From contig CM049313.1 of NCBI GenBank assembly GCA_026874595.1, forward strand, positions 59,169,159 through 59,233,158: 64,000 nucleotides of DNA, in the 5' to 3' direction. Position 1 is the first letter of the stretch. The number at the start of each line of letters is the position of its first letter. The stretch is from Sipunculus nudus (lineage: Eukaryota; Annelida; Sipuncula; Golfingiida; Sipunculidae). Of this stretch, positions 24,357 to 36,022 are shown piece after piece. The position numbers and the translations under genes were made by a program. The notes below the pieces were generated by a model. That model worked only from the letters and a program-made list of their open reading frames with translations. It made no database searches and had not been told where the DNA came from.

Positions 24357-24660
24357 ATATGATTGCCATGGTAACCAACTGAAATGTGAGAAATAAAACG
24401 TTTAAATGTTTTTTTTTTGTCATTCCAATTAAACAATTTCTTGCAGAAGTTGTTACCTGTCTTTTAAGTCTTCAATCTCTTAACATATGTCTTTAATAAG
24501 ATATCCTTATATATATATGGTTGCCATGGCAACCAATTGAAATGTGAGATATAAAACAAATGTTCTTCGTGTCACTCTAATTTAACAATTTCTCGCAGTA
24601 GTTGTGTTGTGCTGTCTTTTTAAGTCATCAACCTCTTAACATAGGTCTTTGAATATTCTT
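24261..24660. repeat. Tandem duplication; copy 1 carries an expanded (AT)n
   Basis: The two copies start GATATCCTTATATATATAT (24262 and 24500) and share TTGCCATGGYAACCAA, TGAAATGTGAGAWATAAAAC, a TTTAACAATTTC/TTAAACAATTTC segment, and GTCTTTTAAGTC...CTCTTAACAT. In copy 2 the AT run is about 14 bp. In copy 1 it is about 90 bp (24270-24360). No coding content was seen. Confidence 0.8.
24519..24534. promoter_or_regulatory. Perfect palindrome matching the RFX X-box consensus
   Basis: GGTTGCCATGGCAACC is a 16-bp perfect palindrome containing the ideal RFX-factor half-sites GTTGCC/GGCAAC. The paralogous copy at 24361-24376 reads GATTGCCATGGTAACC. Both lie in a duplicated repeat upstream of the visible hnRNP M exons. 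Matching the consensus is observed; any regulatory role is inference. Confidence 0.35.
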
Positions 24661-24830
24661 TTTTTTGTGGAAGAGAGTGGAAAGAATTATGTTATCTATA
24701 TTAATATGAATAAATTTACTTGGAACACATGGGAGACAACAGTTTTGGAAGGTTTTTATTTTTTACTTTTTTTTTCTAAAAAAAAAATACTTTGCTTACA
24801 TGACATCGTCAAATGTGTAAGCTTAATTAA

Positions 24831-25496
24831 AACTAGATGTGTCGGAACGACACGAATGCCCCTGCCTGGGGCAAATTAGAAACATTTGTCAAATTTTGAA
24901 AAAATTTTTAAGTTCAGGAGGTGTCGTATGGTCAAAAGTAGGTCAACAACGGCAAAATGCAAACTCGATCTGTAACGGGTCATTATCAAGCAACACACCA
25001 AAAATCATGCCAGTATATGCAGGCATTGTGAAAAAAAGTCCATACATGTGCATTTTCCATAAAAATTTCTGTCTTTCATGAAATTTTTTTTGTTTAGGAG
25101 CCGTAAAACAATCAACTGGTAGGTCAACCAGGACGAAACGCGAACTTGATCTGTAACTGTCATTATCTGCCCACACATAAAAAATCAGGGTGGTATCTGC
25201 AGGCATTGAGGAAAAAAAATTCAGTACATATGCATTTGTTATGAAAATTTCTATTTTTCATGAAACTTTCTATGTTCAGGAGCAGTCAAATGGTCAAAAG
25301 TAGGTCAACTGGGACAAAACAAGAACTCGATCTGTAACTGGTCATTATCTGCCTACACACCAAAAATCAGGCCAATATCTGCAGGCATTGCGAAAAAAAG
25401 TCTGTACAACTGTTTGATTTCGGAATGAGGGAAGGACGGAATGACGGCCATATGTGAAACTATATGCCCTAGCCACTTTGTGGCGGGGGCATAATA
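24831..25496. mobile_element. ~665-bp element: three 180-bp units between inverted ends
   Basis: It starts AACTAGATGTGTCGGAACGACAC (a hairpin-forming start), followed by AATGCCCCTGCC (24855-24866). It ends GGCGGGGGCATA (25482-25493), the near-inverse complement, plus ATAAAAA. Between them lie three tandem units of about 180 bp, each with the wording AACTCGATCTGTAAC, CATTATC...CACAC and TATCTGCAGGCATT..GAAAAAAA (about 24963, 25143 and 25325). It has the same overall plan as 2011-3013. It is non-coding and its superfamily is unknown. Confidence 0.6.
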
Positions 25497-28233
25497 AAAA
25501 TGTAAAAAACTTCATTATAAACAGTTAATATTAAAGAAAATTTATATAATAAAATAATAATGCAAGGACTACAACTTGCGGCATGCAAGGAACGTGACGA
25601 TTAAATCGCTAAATCATTCCAATAATGTTCACCTATGGGAGAGAACTTCTCTATATGTTATTATTCAAGTGACTTTTTTACTTTTAACTTGTCTTACCTC
25701 TTACATATACGAGCTTTTTGTGTTACAGTTTACATTGATTTCATGCTCTTTTCTAGTCAAATATATATTTCATCAATTCATCACATCTTGAAACATGGCT
25801 GACGTGCGCGTGCAGGTTTGAAGTCCGACACCGCGCAGTCCGGTCCGTCACATCACAGTTTGCCCACTCCCGTAACAGATCAGTCAGTTCCTCAAGATCT
25901 ATAATGAAACTGGCTGTCATTTTCATTGAGTTAATAAGAAAACATTTTCCCATTAGTCGATCAGAATCCAGAAATAATTGCGCTATTTCCTCAGTGTCAA
26001 CAATAACAGACGCGGCCATGATTGAACTATTTATCGGGTCATGACCGGTCATGTCCCGTACACATGATAAAAATGTCATCGCTATTTGCACAAGGTTTGT
26101 CAAATAACCTTCCGGGAAAAACGAAACCATTCGAATGGAAATCCCCTTTAGTGATCCCGCATACAATTTCATACGGATTGACGGGATAAGATTTTTTTAT
26201 TGGCCTATAAACCTAGCACCCTCCTAAACCGTATATATACATATCCCGCATGGCGGGGATGCGGCGCGTCACCCGTATATATACGGGTCCCGCAGGAGGA
26301 GGGTTAAGCTGGTGTCAGTGCTGGGATCTTATCATCACAGCTGTGAAGACAAGGCTTCTCCCTTGTTATAAGGCAGCCAACTGTTTGAGAGTAACAGAAC
26401 TTACAGAAGCCACAACTACAGAATGCCTGTTGGCAATGATAATGGTTAACATTGATACATAATCTGAATGTGGCTTCTAGGACGGTATATTCACTGTGTG
26501 TTGCCATTACAGCTGCTGATACAATACATTTCTGTATTTGCATTTTTTGTTTTCCTTATTTCAACTCATAAAAACAAATTAAACATGGCTTTCCTCTTGC
26601 TCTGTTCTTACGTGCATAAAAAAAAGCCATGCAGATTAAATTTTTAATCAGAGAATAAAAAAAAATACATGAAAGGTGACATGTAGGCTCGAGGCCCCTG
26701 GTAAACTGCCCTAACCACCACCCTATCAGAATTTTTAGTCGAAAACACTGAGAAAGCACATAAAATAATTGATCAATAATCAATCGTTTTTATTTCCCAA
26801 TCATTGATTATTTCTTTAAAATTAATTCATACCACTAGTTTCCTGTACCATCAAGATGATTTAAGAGCTATAGCTTACCTTTATATATATATCTTTAGTT
26901 TATCTGAGGTTAGAAACTAGCATTCTCAACAAGCCTTTATTTATAAACATAGACTGTGACGGATATCTTCTTTACTGTAAAAGAGCTGTTAATAATCGTT
27001 TAAAAAAATATTTTAAGAAGTTTTTCCTTAAGCCTTTGTATTCACTTAGTTCAGATCACATTATGCTGGAATTTAGTCATTTTCAGTGAAATATACCAAT
27101 TTACCCTGGTCGACAGTCCCTTTGTCTTTTTTGTCATAGCGTGAACAAATCCTTTCAAATCATTTGCCGTTATATGACTTGATGCATGTCATAAAATACT
27201 GTAAACCTTTTTGATCAGATCCAATGTGACTAATTGCAATGCAGGGAATCTATTCTTACACAAGATCTGAGATTCCTATTTGTTTGTAACCTTTCACAAA
27301 ATGATTCTTCTTTATGATATTAACCTTTTAAGGATTTCTTTGGAGTACAATTGAAACAAGAGGTAAGAACATCTGTTAATCTGAAGGGATAAGATGATAT
27401 ATAAGTAAAACTGGTATCTAAACTTTATATATTCAAGTCCCATTTTGCCTGATGGGGACAATAGGCATATTCCACATTTTCACATCTTGTGCCAATATTT
27501 TTTTTTGTCATATTAATTTGTATATTTGTTGTAATTGGGTCTTTTTTCTACTGGATACAATTATGTACTAGACAGGGTTGGGCCGGTAATACAAAATTTA
27601 TGTTCCTCACAACTATGTGATATGTTGATATGAGATTCAGTAACAATAGTTATATATATTTTAAAGCAAAGAAGCATACTGATCATAGTATTTCCCAAGC
27701 TGGTACAAGAAATTTTGAGTTCAGTCAGTTGCCATTTGAGACTTTATTGCCCATAAAACCCTGGTTTACCCAGTAAAACCCACTGGGCTGGGCTTTATGC
27801 TTAATACCCTGGTTTTGCCCAATCCTGGTACTAGTACAATACTTATATGTCTTTGTGTTTGTAATGAGACTGAAATTTATATTTTACAGATTTTTATGAA
27901 AGGCTCAATATCTCAATACAGTTTTCCACTTGTGAAATATTTTTTAGAGGGATATGTTTTTATTCCATGGTCAATTGGGTCTGCTTGGTCAAGTTTTTCA
28001 TTCTCTTTTGATGGGTATTTGTGCATATATGGAACGGGATTAAAATTTAAATTATTTTCCAAATTCACATTTACAGAAATATATAGGGGCTACCTTATCA
28101 CAATATAAAAATACAAGTAACAGATTGTATTTTTGCTGTAAAAAAACATAATTGAAACATTAAATAACACCCTTATCTGAAGAGAAAATATGATTCATCA
28201 AGGGTTATTAGTATTTAACAAGGTCAGATTGGG
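25497..28233. other. Unassigned DNA with a GC-richer island at 25.80-26.30 kb
   Basis: The island has several CpGs and a minus-strand ATG in good context (ATCATGGCCGCG, start 26019). That frame runs to 25753 (about 88 residues, beginning MAASVIVDTEEIAQLF) with no recognised motif. It could be the promoter or a first exon of the hnRNP M gene, but no donor in the right phase was evident. At 26271-26288 is the perfect palindrome ACCCGTATATATACGGGT, flanked by opposed CCCTCCT and AGGAGGG words. The remaining sequence is AT-rich with nothing recognised. Confidence 0.35.
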
Positions 28234-28710
28234 TCTGATAGGGGGTAACAGGTCACTTCGCCGGAACTCCATTTCGCCGACTTCTGCGAAGCGACCAATC
28301 GGCAATCTCGGCAAAGTGTCCAATTTTGCTCGGCGAAGTGTCCAATATATGGCTCCAACAATTACTCCAACCACGATATTAAGATCTAGTCATTAAGACC
28401 CAGTCACTATTCCCCTGAGTATTGTTCCATTTGTGTAAATTAATTTCAATTGAATGTTATAATTATTGTTTTATTTTTCAAATATTATAAAAAAAATATA
28501 TTATAGTTTTTAAATTGTCATTATTCCCTTGTGTATGGTTCCATTTGTCTAAAAGACTATTAACTGAAACTGAACGTTGTAATTAAAGTTTTATTTTTTT
28601 TAAATATATTTATGTGTTTTATTACAGAGAAATATTATTATATATCTATTATATTAATATTATTCTATTAAGGTCTTTGTCATACCAATGAGGTACAATG
28701 CTATTTGGCA

Positions 28711-28788
28711 CTACTTAGACCCGCATATTACCACGCGGACCATCTGCGGAAAGCTGCGTTAAATGCGAGTCCTTGGGTTGCTGAGTAG
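28711..28788. repeat. 78-bp imperfect hairpin inside the 3.3-kb transposon
   Basis: CTACTTAGACC pairs imperfectly with GGGTTGCTGAGTAG at the outside and CGCAT with ATGCG inside. GCGG/CTGCGG words lie in the loop arm. It stands out as GC-rich within AT-rich DNA. It is not a recognisable tRNA: there is no B-box and no consistent cloverleaf. Confidence 0.4.
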
Positions 28789-31228
28789 AAATTTTTTTTT
28801 ATATTATTATATATGCATATCAAATTTAAGTAAATTATGCACATAAATTAAGAGAGTTAAATATGTAAAACTTCACTTAAAATTGTATTAATATAGTTAT
28901 ATTTGTATTTATATTTTTTTTTATGATAACATATGTCTGTATGTATATTTATTGAGAATATGTGTAAGCACATGCATATAATATACGTATTCATTAACTT
29001 GTATATTTATTAATCTTATGTGTATTGTATATTTATATATATGGTTGAAACATGATTATTTTCTTTGTTAATATTTTGGAATGCTTTATTATATATTATC
29101 ATTTGATTACTATATCATTTTTCTGGGGTTTTTTTGTGATATTGTTTTCCAAGTTTGAAAACGTTGTATATTTTGTTTTACTACATGCATGTGATATATG
29201 CATATATGGAACTATGGGCCGGAAGCCTTATATATATTTCTGAATAAAATATTCATTCATTCATTCAGTATATTTTGTTTGAAATACAACCCTGCCATCT
29301 ATCTTAAAAATAAGATAACTCATACACATGGTTCTGGTTTCAAGCTTTTTATTACCAGGTACATGCGTCAATACAGGGGGACAGAGGTATCAAGTATTAT
29401 AAATACAACCAAGCAATCATATAACGAGTTCGCCATGCATAATGCACAAAATGCAAATTGCACAAAAATGATGTATCAATATCAAGGATTTATCTTGGAA
29501 AAAAATATGCTAAACATATATTTATATATATATATATTTATATATACTTGGTAAAGGTAAATTATATATATATATATATATCCAGGATATAGCCGAATTA
29601 GCTATCGGAATTTTTACAACCAGAACCTTTCTGATAAGATGATGCTTAGATGTAACATTCTGCAGAACTACTCGCTTAAAAAATCTCTTGTGACATAAAG
29701 TAATAAACATTTTTGCTCATAACCCTCTTATGGCCTCTAATTATTTAATTTTTTTAATTATGTGTTTTACCTTCATCATTTTTTACATGCTTACCTTTAC
29801 TTGCATATAGTCAAATACGTTCTGTGTTATTTTTATGTATTTATTTATTTTTATTTATTTTATTGCAAGTCAACAAATTTCTGGAACTGGACGCTAATAA
29901 ATGTTTTCTAATCTTATCTTGTATACATCATTTTCTTCTTACAAATAACCAACTGATAAATTTTTTTGATGATGCAACACTGCATGTAAAAAGGGCTTTA
30001 ATTTTTTATTAATTTAGAGTATATGAAATTAAATCGCACTTTGATATTATTTAATTACACATAAATAGATATTGATATTTTAAGTTTACTTGGCGTGTAC
30101 TAAGCGATTTAAGCATAATTTCAGTAACCTTTACATTTCCTGAAACTCACAATATACTCTAATAATTTTAAATTAAATTTCCTATTTACTGTAGTTTCAG
30201 AGAGATTAAATGAAAAGATTTCTGCCAAGTTTACGTCGTGTTTACTTCTAATCCATGTTTAGTTAAAGTAAATGTGTATTAAATTATAATTAAACAGAGA
30301 AATTTAATACTGGTTATGCCCAGTTTACGTTAGCTTTAATAAGTATATACATGTTCACAAATATACATTGCGTTTACTGTACCCGCATCTTAAAATTTAC
30401 GCCTTATTTACGTTTAATTTACCTTGCGTTTACGTTAAATGAAACTCAAAGTTTTCTTTGATTTCATTACCTGTAACTAAAGCTATATGATTGGTTTATG
30501 TTTCCTTAAACTCTAAGTTTACGTTGAATTTGCCGTTCCATATTAACTTCAGTTTCACGTTGAGTTTAAGTTTGGCTTTTACGCTTGATATACTTAATAA
30601 TATACTCTAAGTTTACTATGTGTTGAACAAAGTTTAAAAAGTACTGAGCGCAATTTCACAGGATAATTTACTTGAAATCAAACATTGCTTGGGTTTGGTT
30701 ATTTGGATTTGGTTAATGTTTTGATGTTAGAGAAGTTAAACTTAATGATTTTTTTCTGTATAAAGCAACATTTGACGTGATTCATTTGTATGAATATCAG
30801 TAATATTCTAATATCACTGTATGCACTATTTATGTTAATTATGTATATAATAAAATAAAATTCAAATTGTGTTTGAAGTTTTTTTCATTTATTAGCATTA
30901 ATAAATGTAAACATGCAAATGCATTTATAAATAATGATTATGTAAATGATTTGAACGAATTTCCTTTGTTATAATAAACAGTATAGCGGTAAAAAACCAC
31001 TTCTTCACACACACACATATATAAATATATATATATATTCTCATTTTATTATATACAAATATTATATCGCTGGGTTGGTGCCTTAGGCCTTTTCTGTAGA
31101 CAGTTCGGCAAATAACTTTACTTATACCCATTTTATTTTCACACTTGTAAATCTAACCCAAAACGTGACAATTTAAATAATTAACATTAAGTATTTTTAT
31201 ATCTTAAAATGTAGGATTATAATAATTG

Positions 31229-31326
31229 TCACGGTGCTGATGAGTCCGCAGGTATGCGCTGTCATGCTACCTGGTGGTCGAATTTGTAACTAACGAGTCA
31301 AATTCAGCCATATCAGACACGGTGAC
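31229..31326 (+). ncRNA. Three-way-junction motif, partly hammerhead-like (candidate, likely inactive)
   Basis: GTCACGGTG...CACGGTGAC forms an outer stem. After it comes CTGATGA, then a stem with AGGTA...TACCT and GTCC/GGTC, then GAA, then a hairpin TTTG...CAAA. Stem, CUGAUGA, stem, GAA, stem is the hammerhead order. Against it, the position that should be A15.1-U16.1 appears as U-A, and about 15 extra bases sit between the third stem and the outer stem. It is inside the 3.3-kb transposon. A chance or decayed structure is possible. Confidence 0.25.
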
Positions 31327-31570
31327 ATGAATGAAAATAGCTCATTTCAAATAAATCAGCGGCTGTGTTGCATAAATATAAACTTTTTAAGCAAGCTTAT
31401 TAAGAAAAAAACACTAAGTATCTAAAAGGTACTTGATTAATGTTAGTCAAGGTCAATAAGATCCCACTGCGTCGGTTGGACGAATCGCCAGCAAACCATA
31501 GTTCCGGCGAAACGTCCTGCAAAGCCCGGCGAAATGGAGTTCCGGCGAAGTGTCCTGTATTCTGATAGGG

Positions 31571-34526
31571 TATGCTTTGGTCTCATGGGGTACGATTGGG
31601 TGATTAGTCTGACCCAGGCATGTCTATGCTTATGTTGATTACTACTAATAACAGACAGTCCAGTCAGTTTAAACCCATTTTGCAAATGTATTTTGGATTC
31701 TATACTCGGGCCAAACTAAATTTACAGCAAGGTTGCCATCTCAATTTGCCTTTGTAAGGAATTAGTGAGTGACCACCGTTTTGACAAAGTGCACGTGTGA
31801 TGTAGGTCAAATACTGGACAAGTGCTGTATTTTCGCTCAGTGGGGACACTCAATAACAATATAAAATGAAGACCGTTAATCTGGTATGATTATTTCTCCT
31901 GGTGTAACGCGACTCAAGTCAGCTTTTTTAACTGTTCCATGAATATACACAGAAGCATGTTGTAAACTTCCTGGATAAACGCGTGGTCGCCATCTTTGTT
32001 CGACACCGGGTTTCCCCCGCACTGGGACGTTGGAACCTTTGAACAGCTTTTTTTAATATTGCAGACACATGGAAAGCTTATGGAGACAGATTTGAAACAT
32101 ATACTCACTCGTCTCTGTCATCATCCATGGTTCTTGACTGTGAATGACCGTTGGTATCGGACATCAGATGAGTTTATTGTGATGCGCGTTGTTCTTCTCG
32201 CACCAAACACGCCGGGTCTTCTGGGATGTCTCGTCTCGCAAAATCTCACGATCACTCGATATCGCAGGTGCAGACATAAAACACGGAACGGACTACGGAA
32301 CATGGAATTTAGGGGGGGGGGGGGGGCACGCGCCGTTCAACTCCTCCTTATAACGGTGTTGAAAAAAAAATATCTGGGGACATACATAAGTTTCACAACA
32401 AATGTGAAAAATTATGAGGGATGTTTAGAAAAGTGATATATTTTAGGATTGACGATATTATACCTAACGTGTGAAAAAAATCCAAGACCCACACCATTTT
32501 TAATAACACTAATGGTTAATAAGTAATTTATAATAACCTGGAGACAGATACTTTTTAATGACGTTTCAACCATTAGGAATAGATTTGAAGCATTTAAAGA
32601 AGTACTCAGTAAAGAAAATAAGCTTAAATTAGGCATAAAGTGTTTACAATTAAGATGCTAAACTTGCACATCCCCTCCCCCCCCCCCCCAAGCACGATAA
32701 AAGGTGATATATAAATGCTAGGTTGTTATAAATACTAGGGAAATGAACTTTTATGGTTCGTTTCTGTAGAATGATCCTATTTAAGCATCGAGCAAAAGCT
32801 GAAAAAAAACGAAGACATATATGGGGAGAAACGGACCAAACGAGTGTCTATACATCATGCCCGTGCTTATTTGTAGGGGTTTTTTTTAGAACAAGATGAT
32901 ATTTTACCATATTTGTATTTAACAAGAAAATATTAATTAAATCTACATGCCTTGACTTTGTACGTATTTTTTTTTTTTTCGATTCAGCAAATTATTGAAT
33001 TTTAGATTGGAAATGGCAAGAGTTTTAAGCTTATACTGACCATGCACATATATCTTAAATATACGTCCTCCCATATGATTGTCTAGTTTTGAAATAATTA
33101 TTTCTCATGTTAAAGGGGTCCAATCACCTATAAAGCATGAAGAATTAACACGAAAAATAGCTTCTTTCTTTTAAAATAAATCTGTACCTGCCAAAATATT
33201 GCCATGAAACCGTTTGCTTACTCTTGTAAACGAGTGTTAAAAGCAGTGGAGCGGGCGCGATCACAGGTGTTAACATGAGCACAGCGCGTGGGGCCGTGTG
33301 CATCTCGGAGCCATTACATGTGTCAATCAGGAAATGCGCTGACTGACTTGGTAAAAAAATGTAACACACGTTCCCACTGGCTGAAACACCGCGTGTTGCG
33401 GCTCATAATCGGACCTCCCCTCACGCAGCCTTGTTATTGCAAACAGATACACGTGGACTGTTTACTAACACGCAGAGCCATGATAAGGTTTTAAACAGCT
33501 GGAAAACTTTTGTATAAAGCAAAACTGAACTGATAGTATGAAATAATAGGCATAATATTGCTCCTGATTATGTACCTTTAAGGAAACGCAGGGCAGTTTG
33601 TCGGCTAAAACAACATTTTCTGACGGAAATAGAGCCAAGCCTGGATATTTGCATGTAAAAAAGGCCTACATTGTAAACCAGTACATTGTCTTAATTTTTA
33701 GGAAACCTTTTCAAAGCGTAACCTATTATAAAAATTATTAAGATTGAACACGTACTTAGCATTCAGGTAGTCCCAGTCATTAAATAAAGTTGATGTTGGT
33801 GTGTATGGAATGTGTATACTCCTTGGCAAATATTTCTATTACAGGTTGCTGAACCTTAGTTAGGCTAAACATTTATTATGCAATATTTCCCCCCCCCCCC
33901 CCCCCAAACCTGCACAACATTGATCTGCCCCTTTGATATAATCACGGCACCCTTGCAGCCGATGTGATATTTCACCAAAATTTCCTGGAATTTTAGCCCG
34001 CAGGATCGGTTGATATGCATGAGACATAAATACAGTGCAAAGTGGTGGCGCCATATAATTTTTTTTTCGATTTCCGTCAAGAGGAGACTCTGTATCACAT
34101 TTGCCTCTTGGTTCGTTGGTTTGTCTGTTAGTTACTTTATGCGACAAGTTCTGACCAGACTTTAATTTTGTAAGGTGTTTGGATAAAATCAAAGAAACAA
34201 TCCACTAAATTTTTGAGGCAGTATTATCATAATACAATTTTAATTCAAAGGATTCTATCCGATTTTTTAACATAGGACTTCTAGTATACGACTGTTTCTA
34301 TATAAGAGAGTTATTCTTCCGAGTGAGAGAGTGGCTTTGTTATGGAAATGAACTGGGATGGGGTTGTCGAACCGTGACAAATGTATATACAAAGAGAAAA
34401 TCCTGGCGGAGGTTTGTGGTCTCTGACTGCTTTCAGTTACGTATTTTACTTTTATGGATATGAGACTGAAAGGTTACATTCAGCCATTGTGTCACCAGTA
34501 AATGAGTTAGTAGATCACAAAAAGTA

Positions 34527-34589
<63 letters not shown>

Positions 34590-34892
34590 GTTAGACACCA
34601 AAAGCTTCACATCAAAACATGATCTGACGGGATTTCTATAGAGGCCTGAATGAAGCTCATTGGTGATGTGGCAAAGAAATCTGCCTGACTGCCTCAAAAG
34701 TCAGGTGCTATTGGTAGAAAAGTAAACGTGACATTTATAGAGCCAGATTCCCAAATGAAAGACCTAGAAATGAGTAATCGTGAAATTCGGTGTGTCATTG
34801 ATTTTGAAGAATTTCAAGCTGCTGAAGATTATTGGTATCGTCTGCAAGTTTGCCATTTGTATGAAATTAACGCATGGTATTTAGACTGACAA
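31571..34892. other. Unassigned DNA between two transposons
   Basis: It contains GC-richer patches (31.97-32.35 and 33.25-33.48 kb), poly(G) and poly(C) runs (about 32318-32327, 32672-32690, 33889-33906) and a (TA)n microsatellite (34530-34586). The segment around 33435-33480 (CACGTGGACTGT..TTACT) resembles one at 46060-46100, suggesting an interspersed repeat. Open frames here have no recognised domain. Confidence 0.4.
34530..34586. repeat. (TA)n microsatellite
   Basis: Uninterrupted TA dinucleotides of about 56 bp. Confidence 0.95.
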
Positions 34893-35028
34893 AATTGTAA
34901 AATAAATAGAATATTTATTGCCATTTAGTGGACAGGAGGCGCTGCACTCAGGGTTCACTAATTACCGCGCCTACAGGTGTCTATTAGATAGCGGCGGCAG
35001 CTCGAGAGTTCGCACAGTTAATTTTTTA
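34893..35028 (+). repeat. Split direct repeat A1 (left terminus)
   Basis: Begins ATTGTAAAATAAATAGAATA and ends GAGAGTTCGCACAGTTAATT plus a T-run. It matches A2 over its whole length, except that it lacks a net 34-bp block after GTCTATTA and two T's further left. It presumably holds the promoter and recombination end. Confidence 0.9.
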
Positions 35029-35048
35029 TGGTCATTTACCTGTTTAAT

Positions 35049-36019
35049 ATGTCGGGGAATTTTGAATTAGAGACTTGGGCAGAGGAAACAAAGCTGTCCC
35101 CAAAACAGTTGAAATATTGAAAACACAGGATATTAGTACAAAGGATACGCTTTTGGCGTTGACGGAGGTGGACTTATCTGAACTCGGCCTGACCGTGGGC
35201 AGTAAAACCAAATTGAGGGAAGCAATTGTTCATTTGCGGAATGGACAGAAGGAATGCAACCTGGCTAATAAACCGGTAACGACTGCAGAGCTGAGAAAGG
35301 ACAGTAAACTACTAATGCTTGTTGAGGAGATGGCCGATTCAGGTGCATTTTTTAATGAAGATATACTGGGAACCGCCAGGGAGCAGCCAACAGAGGGACC
35401 ACCAAGAAACAGCTCAGCTAAAGGTAAACACTGTTTCCTTATTCCTGACTTTCTAACCAGCCCATTGATAGCAGTAGAAGAATCCGACAATCCTCTGTAT
35501 GGCTCAGATGAGGGCTCCCTTGTATGGCGTTCCAAGAATCGTAAACCTCGCCCAGAAGAAGTCAATTTAGCTCACTGGATAAGCGCTAGTAACCGGATCC
35601 TGTGTAAATTAATTGAGGTGGGCGAAATAAATGACCTACAGCAAGTTAAACAGTACGCATCCTACCAAATAAAGATCGGCGAATTCGCGCAAGTGAACAA
35701 AGTGCCATCTGTCATGGTATATGACCACAGGTTCCGCCAGCTACAGTCCGAAAACAATTACTCATGGGAAAAGGATGATGTACATCTTGCCATGTTTCAT
35801 TTAGAGAAAAGTGAAAAAGTTTTAACAAAGCAAAAATTTGGCCAATACCAACACAAAACAGTACGGCGTGACATAACAGGGGTTGAAATTTGCCGCGATT
35901 TTCAGACTGAAAGCGGCTGTAGGCGCCCTTTCTGTAGGTTCAGTCATGCGTGTATGGTCCCTGGATGTCGCCAAAAGCACCCCGAATACATGCACAACAG
36001 GTTGGGCCCCAATTATTAA
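35049..36019 (+). CDS. Ngaro-like ORF1 (Gag-like; SAM-like domain and CCCH finger; frameshift near start)
   Basis: The continuous frame from 35066 to 36019 encodes a SAM-like helical segment (EILKTQDISTKDTLLAL, TEVDLSELGL) near its N-terminus and a C-terminal C-x8-C-x4-C-x3-H finger (CRDFQTESGCRRPFCRFSH), followed by CMVPGCRQKH. That frame has no ATG at its beginning. The only good start is ATG 35049 in another frame (MSGNFELETWAEETKLSPK), which runs into TGA at 35118-35120. The two frames join sensibly at a CCCAAAA run (35099-35105), where a one-base slip or a lost A would connect them. The role is nucleocapsid-like RNA binding by analogy with DIRS/Ngaro ORF1. It precedes ORF2 in the same frame, separated by TAA TAG. 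Confidence 0.8.
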
Positions 36020-36022
36020 TAG

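Larger units (their letters stand above)
28244..31560. mobile_element. 3.3-kb non-autonomous DNA transposon with 32-bp TIRs and 10-bp TSD
   Basis: The 32-bp inverted repeats (28248-28279 and 31527-31558) differ at one base; the core is CACTTCGCCGGAACTCCATT. Direct copies of TCTGATAGGG flank the element at 28234-28243 and 31561-31570. Short subterminal copies of CGGCGAAGTGTCC-type words occur inside both ends. The interior is AT-rich, with no transposase, and has a two-copy tandem repeat around 28406-28620. TSDs of 9-11 bp are typical of MULE-type elements, which is my best guess. hAT (8 bp) fits less well. Confidence 0.75.

Noticed and set aside
25753-26172. 139-codon minus-strand frame in the GC-richer island
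   Set aside because: Not accepted as a gene: no domain recognised, and the island is better explained as promoter or repeat end. Kept only as a note in the region entry.
28711-28788. tRNA gene
   Set aside because: The hairpin is imperfect, with no A/B boxes or anticodon-arm geometry.
31996-32436. 146-codon plus-strand frame through a GC-richer patch
   Set aside because: It runs through a poly(G) tract, has opposing open frames of similar length and no recognisable domain.
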